Shown here piece by piece: positions 35,649-44,039 of a stretch of DNA of 64,000 nt. The position numbers were made by a program, and so were the translations under genes. The stretch covers positions 1,660,001-1,724,000 of the forward strand of contig NC_015144.1 of NCBI RefSeq assembly GCF_000189415.1, given 5' to 3'. The notes under the pieces were generated by a model, which was not told the DNA's origin, ran no database searches, and worked only from the letters and a program-made list of their open reading frames with translations. Each line of letters opens with the position of its first letter. Positions within the stretch are counted from its first letter, which is position 1. The DNA comes from Weeksella virosa DSM 16922 (GTDB taxonomy: Bacteria > Bacteroidota > Bacteroidia > Flavobacteriales > Weeksellaceae).

Positions 35649-36728
35649 ATGAAAAAAGTAATATTAATCCTTACATTATTACTTATCACGGTAAGTTGTA
35701 GTGTAAAAATTCCAAGTACGATGAGTAAAGAAGAATTTAAGAATTTAGAAGATGGTTTGTATGCCAACATGGTAACAAACAAAGGAACTATGTTGATAAA
35801 ACTATACGAAGAGCAAGCACCTATGACGGTAGCTAACTTTACAGGTTTAGCAGAAGGTAAGATAAAAAATAGTGCAAAAGCAGAAGGAGTACCTTATTAT
35901 GACGGGGTAATTTTTCATCGCGTTATTAAGGACTTCATGATCCAAGGTGGAGATCCAGACGGTCGTGGAACAGGAGGACCTGGATATAGTTTCGAAGATG
36001 AATTTGATGCGTCATTGAAACACGATAAAAAAGGAGTTTTGTCTATGGCAAATTCTGGGCCTGCAACCAATGGATCGCAATTCTTCATTACAGAAGTACC
36101 AACACCTTGGTTAGATGGTCGTCATGCAATTTTCGGGCAAGTTGTCGATGGTTTGGATGTTATAGATACTATTGCCAATGTAGAAAAAGATGGACAAGAC
36201 AAACCGAAAGAAAATGTTGTGATAGAGAAAGTAGAAGTTATCCGTAAGGGGGAACATTACAAAGAATACGATCCAGCAGAATCATTCGAAACGGCTAGAG
36301 CAAATCATGCAAAAAAATTAGAAGAACAAAAAGCCAAAGAAGCTGCAGAAAAAGCCAAAGAAGTAGAAAGACTAAAAGAATTAGAAAGCAAAGCACAAGC
36401 AACCGATTCTGGATTGAAATATGTGATCGAAAAAGAAGGAGAAGGTGCAAAACCAGTGCACGGTGATGCAATCAACGTTCACTACACTTTGCGTTTAGCA
36501 GATGGCGAAAAAGTAGACTCATCTTACGATCGTCAAGACCCATTGAGAGTAACGGTGGGGGTTACAGGTTTGATCCAAGGCTGGATGGAAGCTTTAACAA
36601 TGTTCAACCGAGGAAGTAAAGTAATGCTAATAATTCCTTCACATTTAGGATACGGAGATCGCGGAGCAGGCGGAGTAATCCCACCAAATGCAACATTGTA
36701 TTTTGATATGGAAGTTTTAGAAGATTAA
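35649..36728 (+). CDS. Lipoprotein cyclophilin-FKBP double peptidyl-prolyl isomerase
   Basis: After a lipoprotein signal (ITVSC) comes a cyclophilin domain (about 35-200: [45 protein letters not shown]). A charged coiled-coil linker (about 210-255) leads to an FKBP domain (about 262-359: [47 protein letters not shown]). Both active sites look intact. It probably folds envelope proteins together with the GldI-like protein two bases upstream. Confidence 0.92.
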   Translation: MKKVILILTLLLITVSCSVKIPSTMSKEEFKNLEDGLYANMVTNKGTMLIKLYEEQAPMTVANFTGLAEGKIKNSAKAEGVPYYDGVIFHRVIKDFMIQGGDPDGRGTGGPGYSFEDEFDASLKHDKKGVLSMANSGPATNGSQFFITEVPTPWLDGRHAIFGQVVDGLDVIDTIANVEKDGQDKPKENVVIEKVEVIRKGEHYKEYDPAESFETARANHAKKLEEQKAKEAAEKAKEVERLKELESKAQATDSGLKYVIEKEGEGAKPVHGDAINVHYTLRLADGEKVDSSYDRQDPLRVTVGVTGLIQGWMEALTMFNRGSKVMLIIPSHLGYGDRGAGGVIPPNATLYFDMEVLED

Positions 36729-36747
36729 TTACTCTTCGAGAAATGAT

Positions 36748-36774
36748 AAAAAGCAAGCGAAAGCTTGCTTTTTT
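36748..36774 (+). terminator. Intrinsic terminator after the PPIase gene
   Basis: AAGCAAGC-GAAA-GCTTGCTT with flanking A and T runs. GNRA-type tetraloop and a T-run. Confidence 0.9.
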
Positions 36775-36935
36775 CTTGCGTTAATTTTTTCTCCGATCAA
36801 AAGACGCATCCTACCAAAATAATTGCCCGATGAATGAATAATCGTATCTTCGTTACGATAAAAAACAGAAGACAAACTGGTGATCTTGGTTTTTGAGATT
36901 AGAAAATTTATGCTAAAGAATAGAAACTAATAAAA

Positions 36936-38030
36936 ATGACAATACAAGAAGTAATCCAGTCCTTAGAAGAAATTGCCCCTTTGCAATATGCAGAAGATTT
37001 TGATAATGTAGGTCTACTAGTGGGTAACAGTCAATTTCAGGTAAGCAACGTGTTGGTAACGCTCGATACGACAGAAGAAGTTGTGCAAGAAGCCATCGAA
37101 AAAGAATGCAATCTGATTGTGAGTTTTCATCCGATTATTTTTTCGGGCCTAAAAAAACTAACCGGTAAAACATATGTAGAGCGAGCAGTGCTAAAGGCGA
37201 TACAGAACGATATTGCTATTTATGCTATCCATACTGCTTTGGATAATTCTCAGGTAGGTGTAAACTATCAGATTTGTCAACAATTAGGATTGGTGAATCA
37301 ACGAATCCTCTTACCAAAAAAAGAAATTCTGCATCAGTTGTATGTATATGTGCCCGAAAAAAATGCAGAAGAATTACGAAAAAACCTCTTCCAAGCCGGA
37401 GCTGGCCATGTAGGTAAGTATGATTTATGTAGTTTCAATCTCGTAGGTGAGGGAACTTTTCGTCCGACAGAAGGCAGTAATCCTACCATCGGTACACATT
37501 ACGTGGCGCATACAGAAAAAGAAGTGAAAATAGAAGTATTGGTGCCAGCTCATGTAACCGATAAGGTGATAGAGGCGATGAGAAAAAATCATCCTTATGA
37601 AGAAATTGCGTATGGATTGATTGCGTTGGAGAATGAGAATCAAACAGTTGGTATGGGAATGATTGCAGAATTGCCCGAAGAAATGAATGAGCATGATTTT
37701 ATGGATCGTCTAAAGGATCTGATGAAAACACCGCTAATTCGACACTCGAAATTACTGAATAAAAAAATAAAGAAAGTTGCTGTTTTAGGAGGTTCAGGTG
37801 TTTTTGCTACCCGAAGTGCCATTGCCCAAAAAGCCGATGTATTCATCAGTGCAGATTTCAAATACCATGATTTTTTCGCTGCAGAAAATAAAATAGTTTT
37901 GATGGATATAGGACATTTCGAATCGGAACAATTTACAAAAAATTTATTAACTACTTTTATTAGTAAAAAATTTACTAATTTTGCAGTCTATAATTCCGAA
38001 ATTAATACCAATCCTGTTAATTATTATTAA
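36936..38030 (+). CDS. Nif3-like dinuclear metal-centre protein
   Basis: The NIF3 family motifs ALQYAEDFDNVGLLVG, SFHPIIFSGLKKL, IYAIHTALDNSQVGVN and the C-terminal ISADFKYHDFFAAE and LMDIGHFESE give the usual His/Asp/Glu ligands. A CutA-like inserted domain lies in the middle (about 125-230: QLYVYVPEKNAEEL ... NHPYEEIAYGL). Length of 364 is standard for the inserted form. The exact biochemical function of the family is unclear. It is two bases from the coiled-coil gene, so probably co-transcribed. Confidence 0.9.
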   Translation: MTIQEVIQSLEEIAPLQYAEDFDNVGLLVGNSQFQVSNVLVTLDTTEEVVQEAIEKECNLIVSFHPIIFSGLKKLTGKTYVERAVLKAIQNDIAIYAIHTALDNSQVGVNYQICQQLGLVNQRILLPKKEILHQLYVYVPEKNAEELRKNLFQAGAGHVGKYDLCSFNLVGEGTFRPTEGSNPTIGTHYVAHTEKEVKIEVLVPAHVTDKVIEAMRKNHPYEEIAYGLIALENENQTVGMGMIAELPEEMNEHDFMDRLKDLMKTPLIRHSKLLNKKIKKVAVLGGSGVFATRSAIAQKADVFISADFKYHDFFAAENKIVLMDIGHFESEQFTKNLLTTFISKKFTNFAVYNSEINTNPVNYY

Positions 38031-38032
38031 CC

Positions 38033-38815
38033 ATGGCCGAAACAAAAACAACCAAAGAAATGAGCGTTGAGGAAAAATTACGCGCATTATATGACTTACA
38101 ACTGATCGATTCACGCTTAGATGAAATTCGTAATACCCGTGGTGAATTACCCTTAGAGGTAGAGGATTTAAGTGACGATGTTGCTCAAATGGAGAAAAAA
38201 ATTTCTAAAGTAGAGGATGAGATTCAACAATTCGAAGCAATGATTAATCAACGCAAAGAATCGATTGTGAACGCCGAAGCTTTAATAAAAAAATATACCA
38301 AACAACAAGATAACGTACGCAATAACCGCGAGTATGACGCGTTGGCTAAAGAAATAGAATACCAAGAATTGGAAATAGAATTAGCAGAAAAACGTATTCG
38401 CGAGCACAATGCAAAAATCGAACATAAAAACCAAAATAAAGCTTCGTACGAAGAAAAACTTGTTGGTCTCAAAGAACATTTAGAAACCAAAAAAGGTGAG
38501 TTAGACGGAATTATTAAAGATACCGAAAAAGAAGAGGTTAAATTGCTAAAACTTTCAGAAGAGTATAGTAGTAAAATAGAAAGCCGTTTACTGAAAGCTT
38601 ACCGACGAATCCGTGGAAATATGAAAAACGGTTTAGCTGTGGTGCCTGTAGAACGTGGTGCTTCGGCTGGTTCTTTCTTTACAATCCCACCACAACGCCA
38701 AATGGATATCGCTCAACGAAAAAAAATTATAGCAGATGAGCATTCGGGTAGAATTTTAGTTGACCCAGAGTTGGCAGAAGAAGAAAAAGAAAAAATGGAG
38801 GCTATCTTCAAGTAA
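38033..38815 (+). CDS. Coiled-coil DUF164/zinc-ribbon family protein lacking the zinc cysteines
   Basis: Long coiled coil (about 10-185) followed by the family C-terminal domain. In homologues this holds CxxC...CxxC around IPPQRQ. Here the positions read SAGSFFTIPPQRQ and DEHSGRILVD, so all four cysteines are gone while the surrounding residues are kept. Proteins of this type lie beside Nif3-like genes in many bacteria. Metal binding by the ribbon seems lost, and the coiled coil may be the working part. Confidence 0.85.
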   Translation: MAETKTTKEMSVEEKLRALYDLQLIDSRLDEIRNTRGELPLEVEDLSDDVAQMEKKISKVEDEIQQFEAMINQRKESIVNAEALIKKYTKQQDNVRNNREYDALAKEIEYQELEIELAEKRIREHNAKIEHKNQNKASYEEKLVGLKEHLETKKGELDGIIKDTEKEEVKLLKLSEEYSSKIESRLLKAYRRIRGNMKNGLAVVPVERGASAGSFFTIPPQRQMDIAQRKKIIADEHSGRILVDPELAEEEKEKMEAIFK

Positions 38816-38850
38816 TTATTCCTCGAGATAAGTGATCACATTAAGATAAG

Positions 38851-38880
38851 AAAAAAAGGCACCAATTGGTGCCTTTTTTT
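38851..38880. terminator. Perfect palindromic terminator, usable on both strands
   Basis: Thirty bases forming a perfect palindrome: seven A, GGCACCAA/TTGGTGCC, seven T. Confidence 0.9.
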
Positions 38881-38924
38881 CTATGGTATGAATTTTGTTA
38901 AAACCAAATGAAAAATAGTCTATA

Positions 38925-39485
38925 ATGTATAAAAAAGTACTCTTTTATTTATTTGGAATATCACTTATCCTAAGTCTATCAGCATGTTCAAATAACGATG
39001 ATGACTATGTCGGCTATGATTATTATGCTCAGAATAATGGAGCTGTAACCTATGACGGTATTACCAAGAAAATTCGGTATATGAATATTTTCGATACAGG
39101 TAAAATAACCTCTGATGGTAGAAAAATTTGGAGTATAGATTTATCTTCAGATTATATGAATGGTGGGCAAAATATTATACGAACAGATGTTCTTTTCCAG
39201 GCAGATATTTTAGTGCCAGGAAATATGAAATTAAGTGGTAATTATGATATGCTGGATCTAAATGGAAGAACATTTAATTTTGCGAGTTATTTCGAGGGGG
39301 TTCAAATTATGGGAAACGAAATAACTTCGTATGAATTCAAAATTAAAGACGAAGACTTCATTTCTGGTAATTTATCCCTTACTGTCTATAACAACAATTA
39401 TGCAGAAGTAACTGTTAACGCCATAGATGGTTATGAAGGAAAAAATCGCCCATTGAATCTTTGGTTTAAAGGAAATATTAATTAA
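38925..39485 (+). CDS. Hypothetical lipoprotein, possibly surface-exposed
   Basis: The lipobox is LSLSAC with Cys21, followed by SNNDDD. An acid-rich start of this sort resembles the lipoprotein export signal described in Bacteroidota, so the protein may be on the cell surface. The remaining 160 residues are beta-rich with no motif I recognise. It is flanked by two terminators and therefore monocistronic. Confidence 0.65.
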   Translation: MYKKVLFYLFGISLILSLSACSNNDDDYVGYDYYAQNNGAVTYDGITKKIRYMNIFDTGKITSDGRKIWSIDLSSDYMNGGQNIIRTDVLFQADILVPGNMKLSGNYDMLDLNGRTFNFASYFEGVQIMGNEITSYEFKIKDEDFISGNLSLTVYNNNYAEVTVNAIDGYEGKNRPLNLWFKGNIN

Positions 39486-39508
39486 TTATAAAAGTTGATC
39501 GTTGATAA

Positions 39509-39555
39509 TTTTTCATAAAAAACTCAGCCATAAAGCTGAGTTTTTTTATGAAAAA
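39509..39555. terminator. Long bidirectional terminator
   Basis: AAAAAACTCAGC pairs with GCTGAGTTTTTT around a 6-base loop, and the pairing continues outward (TTTTTCAT with ATGAAAAA). It serves the convergent lipoprotein and yebC genes. Confidence 0.9.
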
Positions 39556-39577
39556 TTAGGCTGTTCGACCTTAGAGA

Positions 39578-40309
39578 TTACTCTTCGTTTTCTGTTTCTT
39601 CTTTCATTGTATGGAAAACATGATTCACATCTTCATCTTCATCAAACTTTTCTAATAGTTTCTCGATGTCTTCGCGTTGCTCTGCAGTCAATTCTTTGGT
39701 AACTTGCGGAATACGCTCGAATTCAGACGAAAGAATCTCGTATCCATTTTCTTCCAAGGCTTTGAAGATGGTTCCGTAATTTTCAAAAGGTGCGTACAAA
39801 ACGATTCCATCCTCTTCCTCGAAAACTTCTTCTACACCATAGTCAATCATTTCGAACTCTAAACTCTCTAAATCTATATTTTCTGGTTTTTCTATTTTGA
39901 AGTGACATAAATGGTCAAACATAAATTCTACAGAACCTTGCGTACCAAGCGTTCCGTTGTATTTATTGAAGTAAGAACGAATATTGGCTACAGTACGATT
40001 GTTGTTGTTTGTCGACGTTTCTACCAAAATAGCAATACCGTGTGGCCCGTATCCCTCTAGAATTACTTCCTTATAGTTTTCGGTATCCTTATCCGTTGCT
40101 TTCTTTATGGCACGTTCGATATTATCTTTGGGCATATTTACCGCTTTTGCATTCTGAATAACGGCACGAAGTCGCGAGTTTGTCGCAGGATCAGGACCGC
40201 CTTCTTTTACCGCCATAACAATATCTTTCCCTATTTTGGTAAATGCTTTGGACATTGCCGCCCAACGTTTTAGTTTACGTCCTTTTCTAAATTCAAATGC
40301 TCTTCCCAT
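39578..40309 (-). CDS. yebC: YebC/PmpR-family regulator
   Basis: The YebC signature is clear: MGRAFEFRKGRKLKRWAAMSK at the start (in parts), GGPDPATNSRLRAVIQNAKAVNMPK, EGYGPHGIAILVE and NRTVANIRSYFNKY. The C-terminal domain and an acidic tail follow. Family members bind DNA, and some ease translation through polyproline stretches. Length of 243 is normal. Convergent with the lipoprotein gene. Confidence 0.95.
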   Translation of the reverse strand: MGRAFEFRKGRKLKRWAAMSKAFTKIGKDIVMAVKEGGPDPATNSRLRAVIQNAKAVNMPKDNIERAIKKATDKDTENYKEVILEGYGPHGIAILVETSTNNNNRTVANIRSYFNKYNGTLGTQGSVEFMFDHLCHFKIEKPENIDLESLEFEMIDYGVEEVFEEEDGIVLYAPFENYGTIFKALEENGYEILSSEFERIPQVTKELTAEQREDIEKLLEKFDEDEDVNHVFHTMKEETENEE

Positions 40310-40331
40310 GGATATGCTACGTATTTTTAGA

Positions 40332-40339
40332 CAAATTTA
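40332..40339 (-). promoter_or_regulatory. Bacteroidota -7 box (TAAATTTG) for yebC
   Basis: A perfect TAnnTTTG match on the minus strand, 22 bases before the yebC ATG. No clear -33 box. Confidence 0.5.
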
Positions 40340-40344
40340 AGCTT

Positions 40345-40850
40345 TTTGACCTATTTTAGGAAATTATTTATTTACTAGAAATCTAAAGGATTTTTTGGAA
40401 TAATTATACGAGCAGAATTGATAAGTTTCGGTAGAAGTTATTATAGGTTATATCTTAATAGATCCGAGAGTTGTTAATTAGATATTATTGATTTTAAGCA
40501 AAACGGCTAAGTATGAAAAAACACTCCAAAGCTTATTAGGTGAGATAACGAACCTGAAATTATCTCTAGAATCCATTGTAAATTGGTGGAGAAGAATTGT
40601 ATAAAATTCAATATACTGAGCCTAGCAAATCAATGCAGAATAGTAGTATAGAAGGTCTTGATCGATTTTTTTGTGGGTATATATTCAATAAACTTCATCA
40701 TGCTACAGAACAAAGATAAATAGAAAATAGAATGACAAATCGTAGGAGCAAAGAATAGAAAAACACCAATTGAGAAAAATATTAGACATGATAAATGCAC
40801 AAAACAATATTTGGTTTTAGATAAATAAAATCTAATTGATATTTTCTTGC
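40345..40850. other. 500-base gap with possible gene remnant
   Basis: No intact gene. A plus-strand protein-like stretch without a proper start runs from about 40480 to 40604 (contains KTAKYEKTLQSLLGEITN and LESIVNWWRRIV, then TAA). It may be the tail of a lost gene. The 109-residue leftward ORF at 40630-40959 overlaps the Nudix start and is low-complexity, so it was not accepted. Confidence 0.3.
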
Positions 40851-40858
40851 TAAATTTG
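40851..40858 (+). promoter_or_regulatory. Bacteroidota -7 box (TAAATTTG) for the Nudix gene
   Basis: TAAATTTG, 16 bases before the TTG start of the Nudix gene. It supports a short transcript leader and the TTG start. No clear -33 box. Confidence 0.5.
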
Positions 40859-40874
40859 GCTAAAATTAGATTGT

Positions 40875-41513
40875 TTGAATATAGAAATATTAAAAGAATT
40901 AATTCTTCAGAATAACGATCCCTTGCCAGGATGGGATTATCAGAAAAAAGCATCACCACCCTACCGAGGTAAATATGATATAGAAGCCATTAAAAGAACT
41001 AACCCCAAAGTGGCTTCTGTTATGATTATGTTGTACGAGAATGAAGAAAAAGAAGTGGAATTTCCGATTATTTTGCGTGTTATTTATAATGGCATACATT
41101 CTAATCAATTATCACTACCGGGAGGTCAGTTTGAGGAGTTCGATGTAACCATGGATCAGACTGCAGTACGTGAAACATCTGAAGAGGTAGGTGTAGATGA
41201 GATGCAAATAGAAGTTTTGAAGCAGTTGACAGAGCTTTATGTACCGCCAAGTAATTTTCTTATCTATCCATTCATAGGATACTATCCTCAGGTTCCCGAA
41301 TTTGTGCCTTCAGAAGAAGAGGTACAGCATATTATACCAATAAATTTAGAAGCGTTTTTAGAAGCCGAAATCTCATCTTTTGAGTATGATTTTTCTGGCA
41401 ATATAGTAGAAATGCCCGGATATGATATCGGAGAGAATGTTTATTTGTGGGGTGCAACTGCAATGATTCTCGAAGAGTTTAAAGAATTCATTAAAAAGAG
41501 TATAACTTTGTAA
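40875..41513 (+). CDS. Nudix hydrolase (CoA pyrophosphatase type)
   Basis: The Nudix box is read as GGQFEEFDVTMDQTAVRETSEEVGV (in parts), with the REx2EE core. Before it stands LPGGQ, and the whole resembles NudL/YeaB CoA pyrophosphatases of about 210 residues. No ATG exists before the conserved N-terminal region, so TTG at 40875 is the likely start. It lies 18 bases before the acyltransferase gene. Confidence 0.85.
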   Translation: MNIEILKELILQNNDPLPGWDYQKKASPPYRGKYDIEAIKRTNPKVASVMIMLYENEEKEVEFPIILRVIYNGIHSNQLSLPGGQFEEFDVTMDQTAVRETSEEVGVDEMQIEVLKQLTELYVPPSNFLIYPFIGYYPQVPEFVPSEEEVQHIIPINLEAFLEAEISSFEYDFSGNIVEMPGYDIGENVYLWGATAMILEEFKEFIKKSITL

Positions 41514-41531
41514 AAAAAAATATCAAATCAA

Positions 41532-42473
41532 GTGGCACAAAAAGCAAAAAAGAAAACCGTATACCGAGATGTCTTTGGGCATCTTTTTTTTCTGAAAAGA
41601 ATTTTGATATTCGTCTTAGGCAGTCTTACCTATAGTCGATACAATGGGTTCAATAAGCTGAAAGTTAGCGGCACTGCAAAACTAAAAGATTTACCCAAAA
41701 CCAATGTTCTTTTTGTATCCAATCATCAAACTTATTTTGCAGACGTATTTGCCATGTATCACGTTTTTTGTAGTGTGCAAAATGGCTTTGTAGATACCAT
41801 AAAAAATCCTGTTTATCTTCTCAATCCCAAAATAGATTTTTACTACGTAGCAGCAGAAGAAACAATGAAAGATTCTTTGCTCACAAAACTTTTTGCTTAT
41901 ACCGGAGCAGTAACCGTTAAAAGAACATGGCGAGCAAAAGGAGAAAATGTCAACAGAAAAGTTGATCTGAATGAAATATCTAATATCGACAAAGCTATCC
42001 AAAATGGTTGGGTAGTTACTTTCCCGCAAGGTACAACCAAGGCTTTTGCGCCTGGTCGTCGAGGAACAGCACATCTGATCAAGACGAATAAACCAATCGT
42101 TATTCCGGTAGTGATTGATGGTTTTCGACGCGCTTTTGATAAGAAAGGTTTGCTAATCAAGAAGAAAGGAATTCGTGCAACAATGACCTTTAAAGATCCA
42201 TTGCATATCGATTATGAAAATGACTCATCAGATATGATCATGAGAAAGATTATGGATGCAATTGAACAATCTCCAGAATACAATAAAGTAAAAACAATAG
42301 ATGAAATTTTAGAAGAATATCAATCTGTATCACTAGACGATTATCTGAGTGAAGATGAAGAAATGAATGAAGAAGAAATTCAAGAATTAGAAGAAAAACA
42401 AAATCAACCAATCACCACCAGAGAAAAAAACACAGAACAAAATCAATCATCTAACCAAACATCCAAAGAATAA
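41532..42473 (+). CDS. PlsC-like 1-acylglycerol-3-phosphate acyltransferase, divergent
   Basis: A PlsC-fold protein with a membrane-anchoring segment and the block VSNHQTYFAD. The His and Asp are five residues apart, not four as in canonical HX4D, and the EGTRS block reads FPQGTTKAFAPGRRG. A highly acidic Glu/Gln/Asn-rich tail of about 60 residues follows. It starts with GTG. It probably acylates a lysophospholipid, but the altered motif leaves the substrate open. The TAA is directly followed by the mpl ATG. Confidence 0.75.
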   Translation: MAQKAKKKTVYRDVFGHLFFLKRILIFVLGSLTYSRYNGFNKLKVSGTAKLKDLPKTNVLFVSNHQTYFADVFAMYHVFCSVQNGFVDTIKNPVYLLNPKIDFYYVAAEETMKDSLLTKLFAYTGAVTVKRTWRAKGENVNRKVDLNEISNIDKAIQNGWVVTFPQGTTKAFAPGRRGTAHLIKTNKPIVIPVVIDGFRRAFDKKGLLIKKKGIRATMTFKDPLHIDYENDSSDMIMRKIMDAIEQSPEYNKVKTIDEILEEYQSVSLDDYLSEDEEMNEEEIQELEEKQNQPITTREKNTEQNQSSNQTSKE

Positions 42474-43829
42474 ATGAAAAAGGGAAAAATACATTTTATT
42501 GCTATCGGAGGCAGTGCAATGCACAATTTGGCAATCGCTTTACAAGAAAAAGGATATATCGTTACAGGTTCGGATGATGCTATTTATGAGCCATCTAAAA
42601 CTCGTCTAGCCGAACGTGGACTTTTGCCTAATAAACTTGGTTGGTTTCCTGAAAAAATTACCGAAGATATAGAGGCTATCATTTTAGGAATGCATGCTCA
42701 TGAAAACAATCCAGAAATGCTAAAAGCACAAGCATTAGGACTAAAAATTTATTCCTACCCAGAATATTTGTACGAGCAATCTAAAGATAAAACACGAATC
42801 GTTATCGGTGGCTCTCATGGTAAGACCACAATAACGTCCATGGTTTTGCATGTTTTGCACTATCACGGTATAGATGTCGATTATATGGTAGGTGCACAAT
42901 TAGAAGGATTTGATGTAATGGTACATCTTACAGAAGAAAACGAATTCATGATAATGGAAGGTGACGAATATTTATCTTCTGCACTAGATCGCCGTTCGAA
43001 ATTCTTATTGTATCAACCCAACATAGCTTTGATTAGTGGGATTTCTTGGGACCATATCAATGTATTCCCTACTTTCGAAAACTATAAAGAGCAATTCTTA
43101 AAGTTCGCAGAAAGTATCATCAACGGAGGAGCTTTGGTGTACAATTCGATGGATGAAAACGTTCTCGATATAGTAGAGAAAGTAGAAAAACCACTAAAAA
43201 AATTCCCATACCAATTACCAGAATATACAATAGAAGACGGAACAACGTATCTCTCTACCGAAGAAGGACCGATACCATTAGAAGTTTTTGGTGAACATAA
43301 TTTGATGAATTTAGAAGGAGCCAAAGAAATCTGTAAACAAATAGGTCTGATGGAAGAAGACTTCTATGAAGCTATACAGTCTTTTACTGGAGCCTCGAAA
43401 CGATTAGAATTAATCAGTCGCACAAAAGATTTCATTGCATACAAAGATTTTGCACATGCACCTAGCAAAGTAACTTCGGTAACAAAAGCCGTAAGAGAAC
43501 AATTTCCGGCCAAAAAAATTGTAGCATGTTTAGAGATTCATACATATTCTTCGTTGAATGTAGAATTTCTTTCGCAATACAAAGACGCATTGGTTGCGGC
43601 CGATGAAAAAATAATCTTTTATGATCCAGAAGCCTTGAAAATTAAGAGAATGCAAATGATATCCGAAGATGACATCAGAAATGGGTTCAATGATCAAACG
43701 ATTCGAGTGATGACCAACCCAGAAGAATTGAAAGCATTTTTACAAGAAGAGAAAAAGGAAAATAAAGTCTTCTTGATGATGAGTTCTGGAAGCTTCGGAG
43801 GTTTAGAACTGAAAGAAATATTTTCTTGA
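42474..43829 (+). CDS. mpl: UDP-N-acetylmuramate:tripeptide ligase Mpl
   Basis: The Mur-ligase family signs are plain: HFIAIGGSAMHNLA at the N-terminus, the ATP loop GGSHGKTTITSM, LISGISWDHINVFPT and the FTGASKRLE/DFAHAPSKV segments. Mpl reattaches recycled murein tripeptide to UDP-MurNAc. The length of 451 fits Mpl better than MurC. It follows the acyltransferase without a gap and is the last gene before the riboswitch region. Confidence 0.92.
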   Translation: MKKGKIHFIAIGGSAMHNLAIALQEKGYIVTGSDDAIYEPSKTRLAERGLLPNKLGWFPEKITEDIEAIILGMHAHENNPEMLKAQALGLKIYSYPEYLYEQSKDKTRIVIGGSHGKTTITSMVLHVLHYHGIDVDYMVGAQLEGFDVMVHLTEENEFMIMEGDEYLSSALDRRSKFLLYQPNIALISGISWDHINVFPTFENYKEQFLKFAESIINGGALVYNSMDENVLDIVEKVEKPLKKFPYQLPEYTIEDGTTYLSTEEGPIPLEVFGEHNLMNLEGAKEICKQIGLMEEDFYEAIQSFTGASKRLELISRTKDFIAYKDFAHAPSKVTSVTKAVREQFPAKKIVACLEIHTYSSLNVEFLSQYKDALVAADEKIIFYDPEALKIKRMQMISEDDIRNGFNDQTIRVMTNPEELKAFLQEEKKENKVFLMMSSGSFGGLELKEIFS

Positions 43830-43866
43830 TAACAAGATAGTTAAATCATCGAAAACTAATATTTTT

Positions 43867-43897
43867 TTTGCGTAATAGTAAAAGATTTATAAATTTG
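43867..43897 (+). promoter_or_regulatory. Consensus promoter of the orphan purine riboswitch
   Basis: TTTG at 43867-43870, exactly 19 bases, then TAAATTTG at 43890-43897. This is a textbook Bacteroidota promoter, about 65 bases before the aptamer. Confidence 0.8.
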
Positions 43898-43962
43898 CAA
43901 CCGAATCACTGTTAGTAAATAAGAGTAATTTTAGTTTTTAAAGTTTTTTTTCAATTAAAAAC

Positions 43963-44039
43963 ATTTGTATAAACTCATAATACGGTTGAGTGTTTCTACA
44001 GCAAACCATCGAAATTTGCTTCTACAAATTGTTTTTTTT
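43963..44039 (+). promoter_or_regulatory. Purine riboswitch 1 (orphan), P1 followed by T-run
   Basis: P1 ATTTGTA (43963-43969) pairs with TACAAAT (44023-44029). P2 ACTCA/TGAGT carries the loop TAATACGGT; J2/3 is GTTTCTAC; P3 AGCAAA/TTTGCT carries an ACC loop able to kiss the GG of L2. J3/1 reads TCTAC, whose C is the guanine/hypoxanthine-type specificity base. A run of eight T follows P1, so a ligand-stabilised P1 can act as terminator. No rightward gene follows: the T-run overlaps the stop codon of the leftward kinase gene. Confidence 0.85.

Noticed and set aside
40630-40959. Leftward 109-residue hydrophobic ORF
   Set aside because: It overlaps the Nudix gene start, has no promoter-like box in place and consists of AT-rich Phe/Ile/Leu codons.
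41691-42074. Leftward 127-residue ORF
   Set aside because: Cys/Tyr/Ser-rich shadow lying entirely within the PlsC-like gene.
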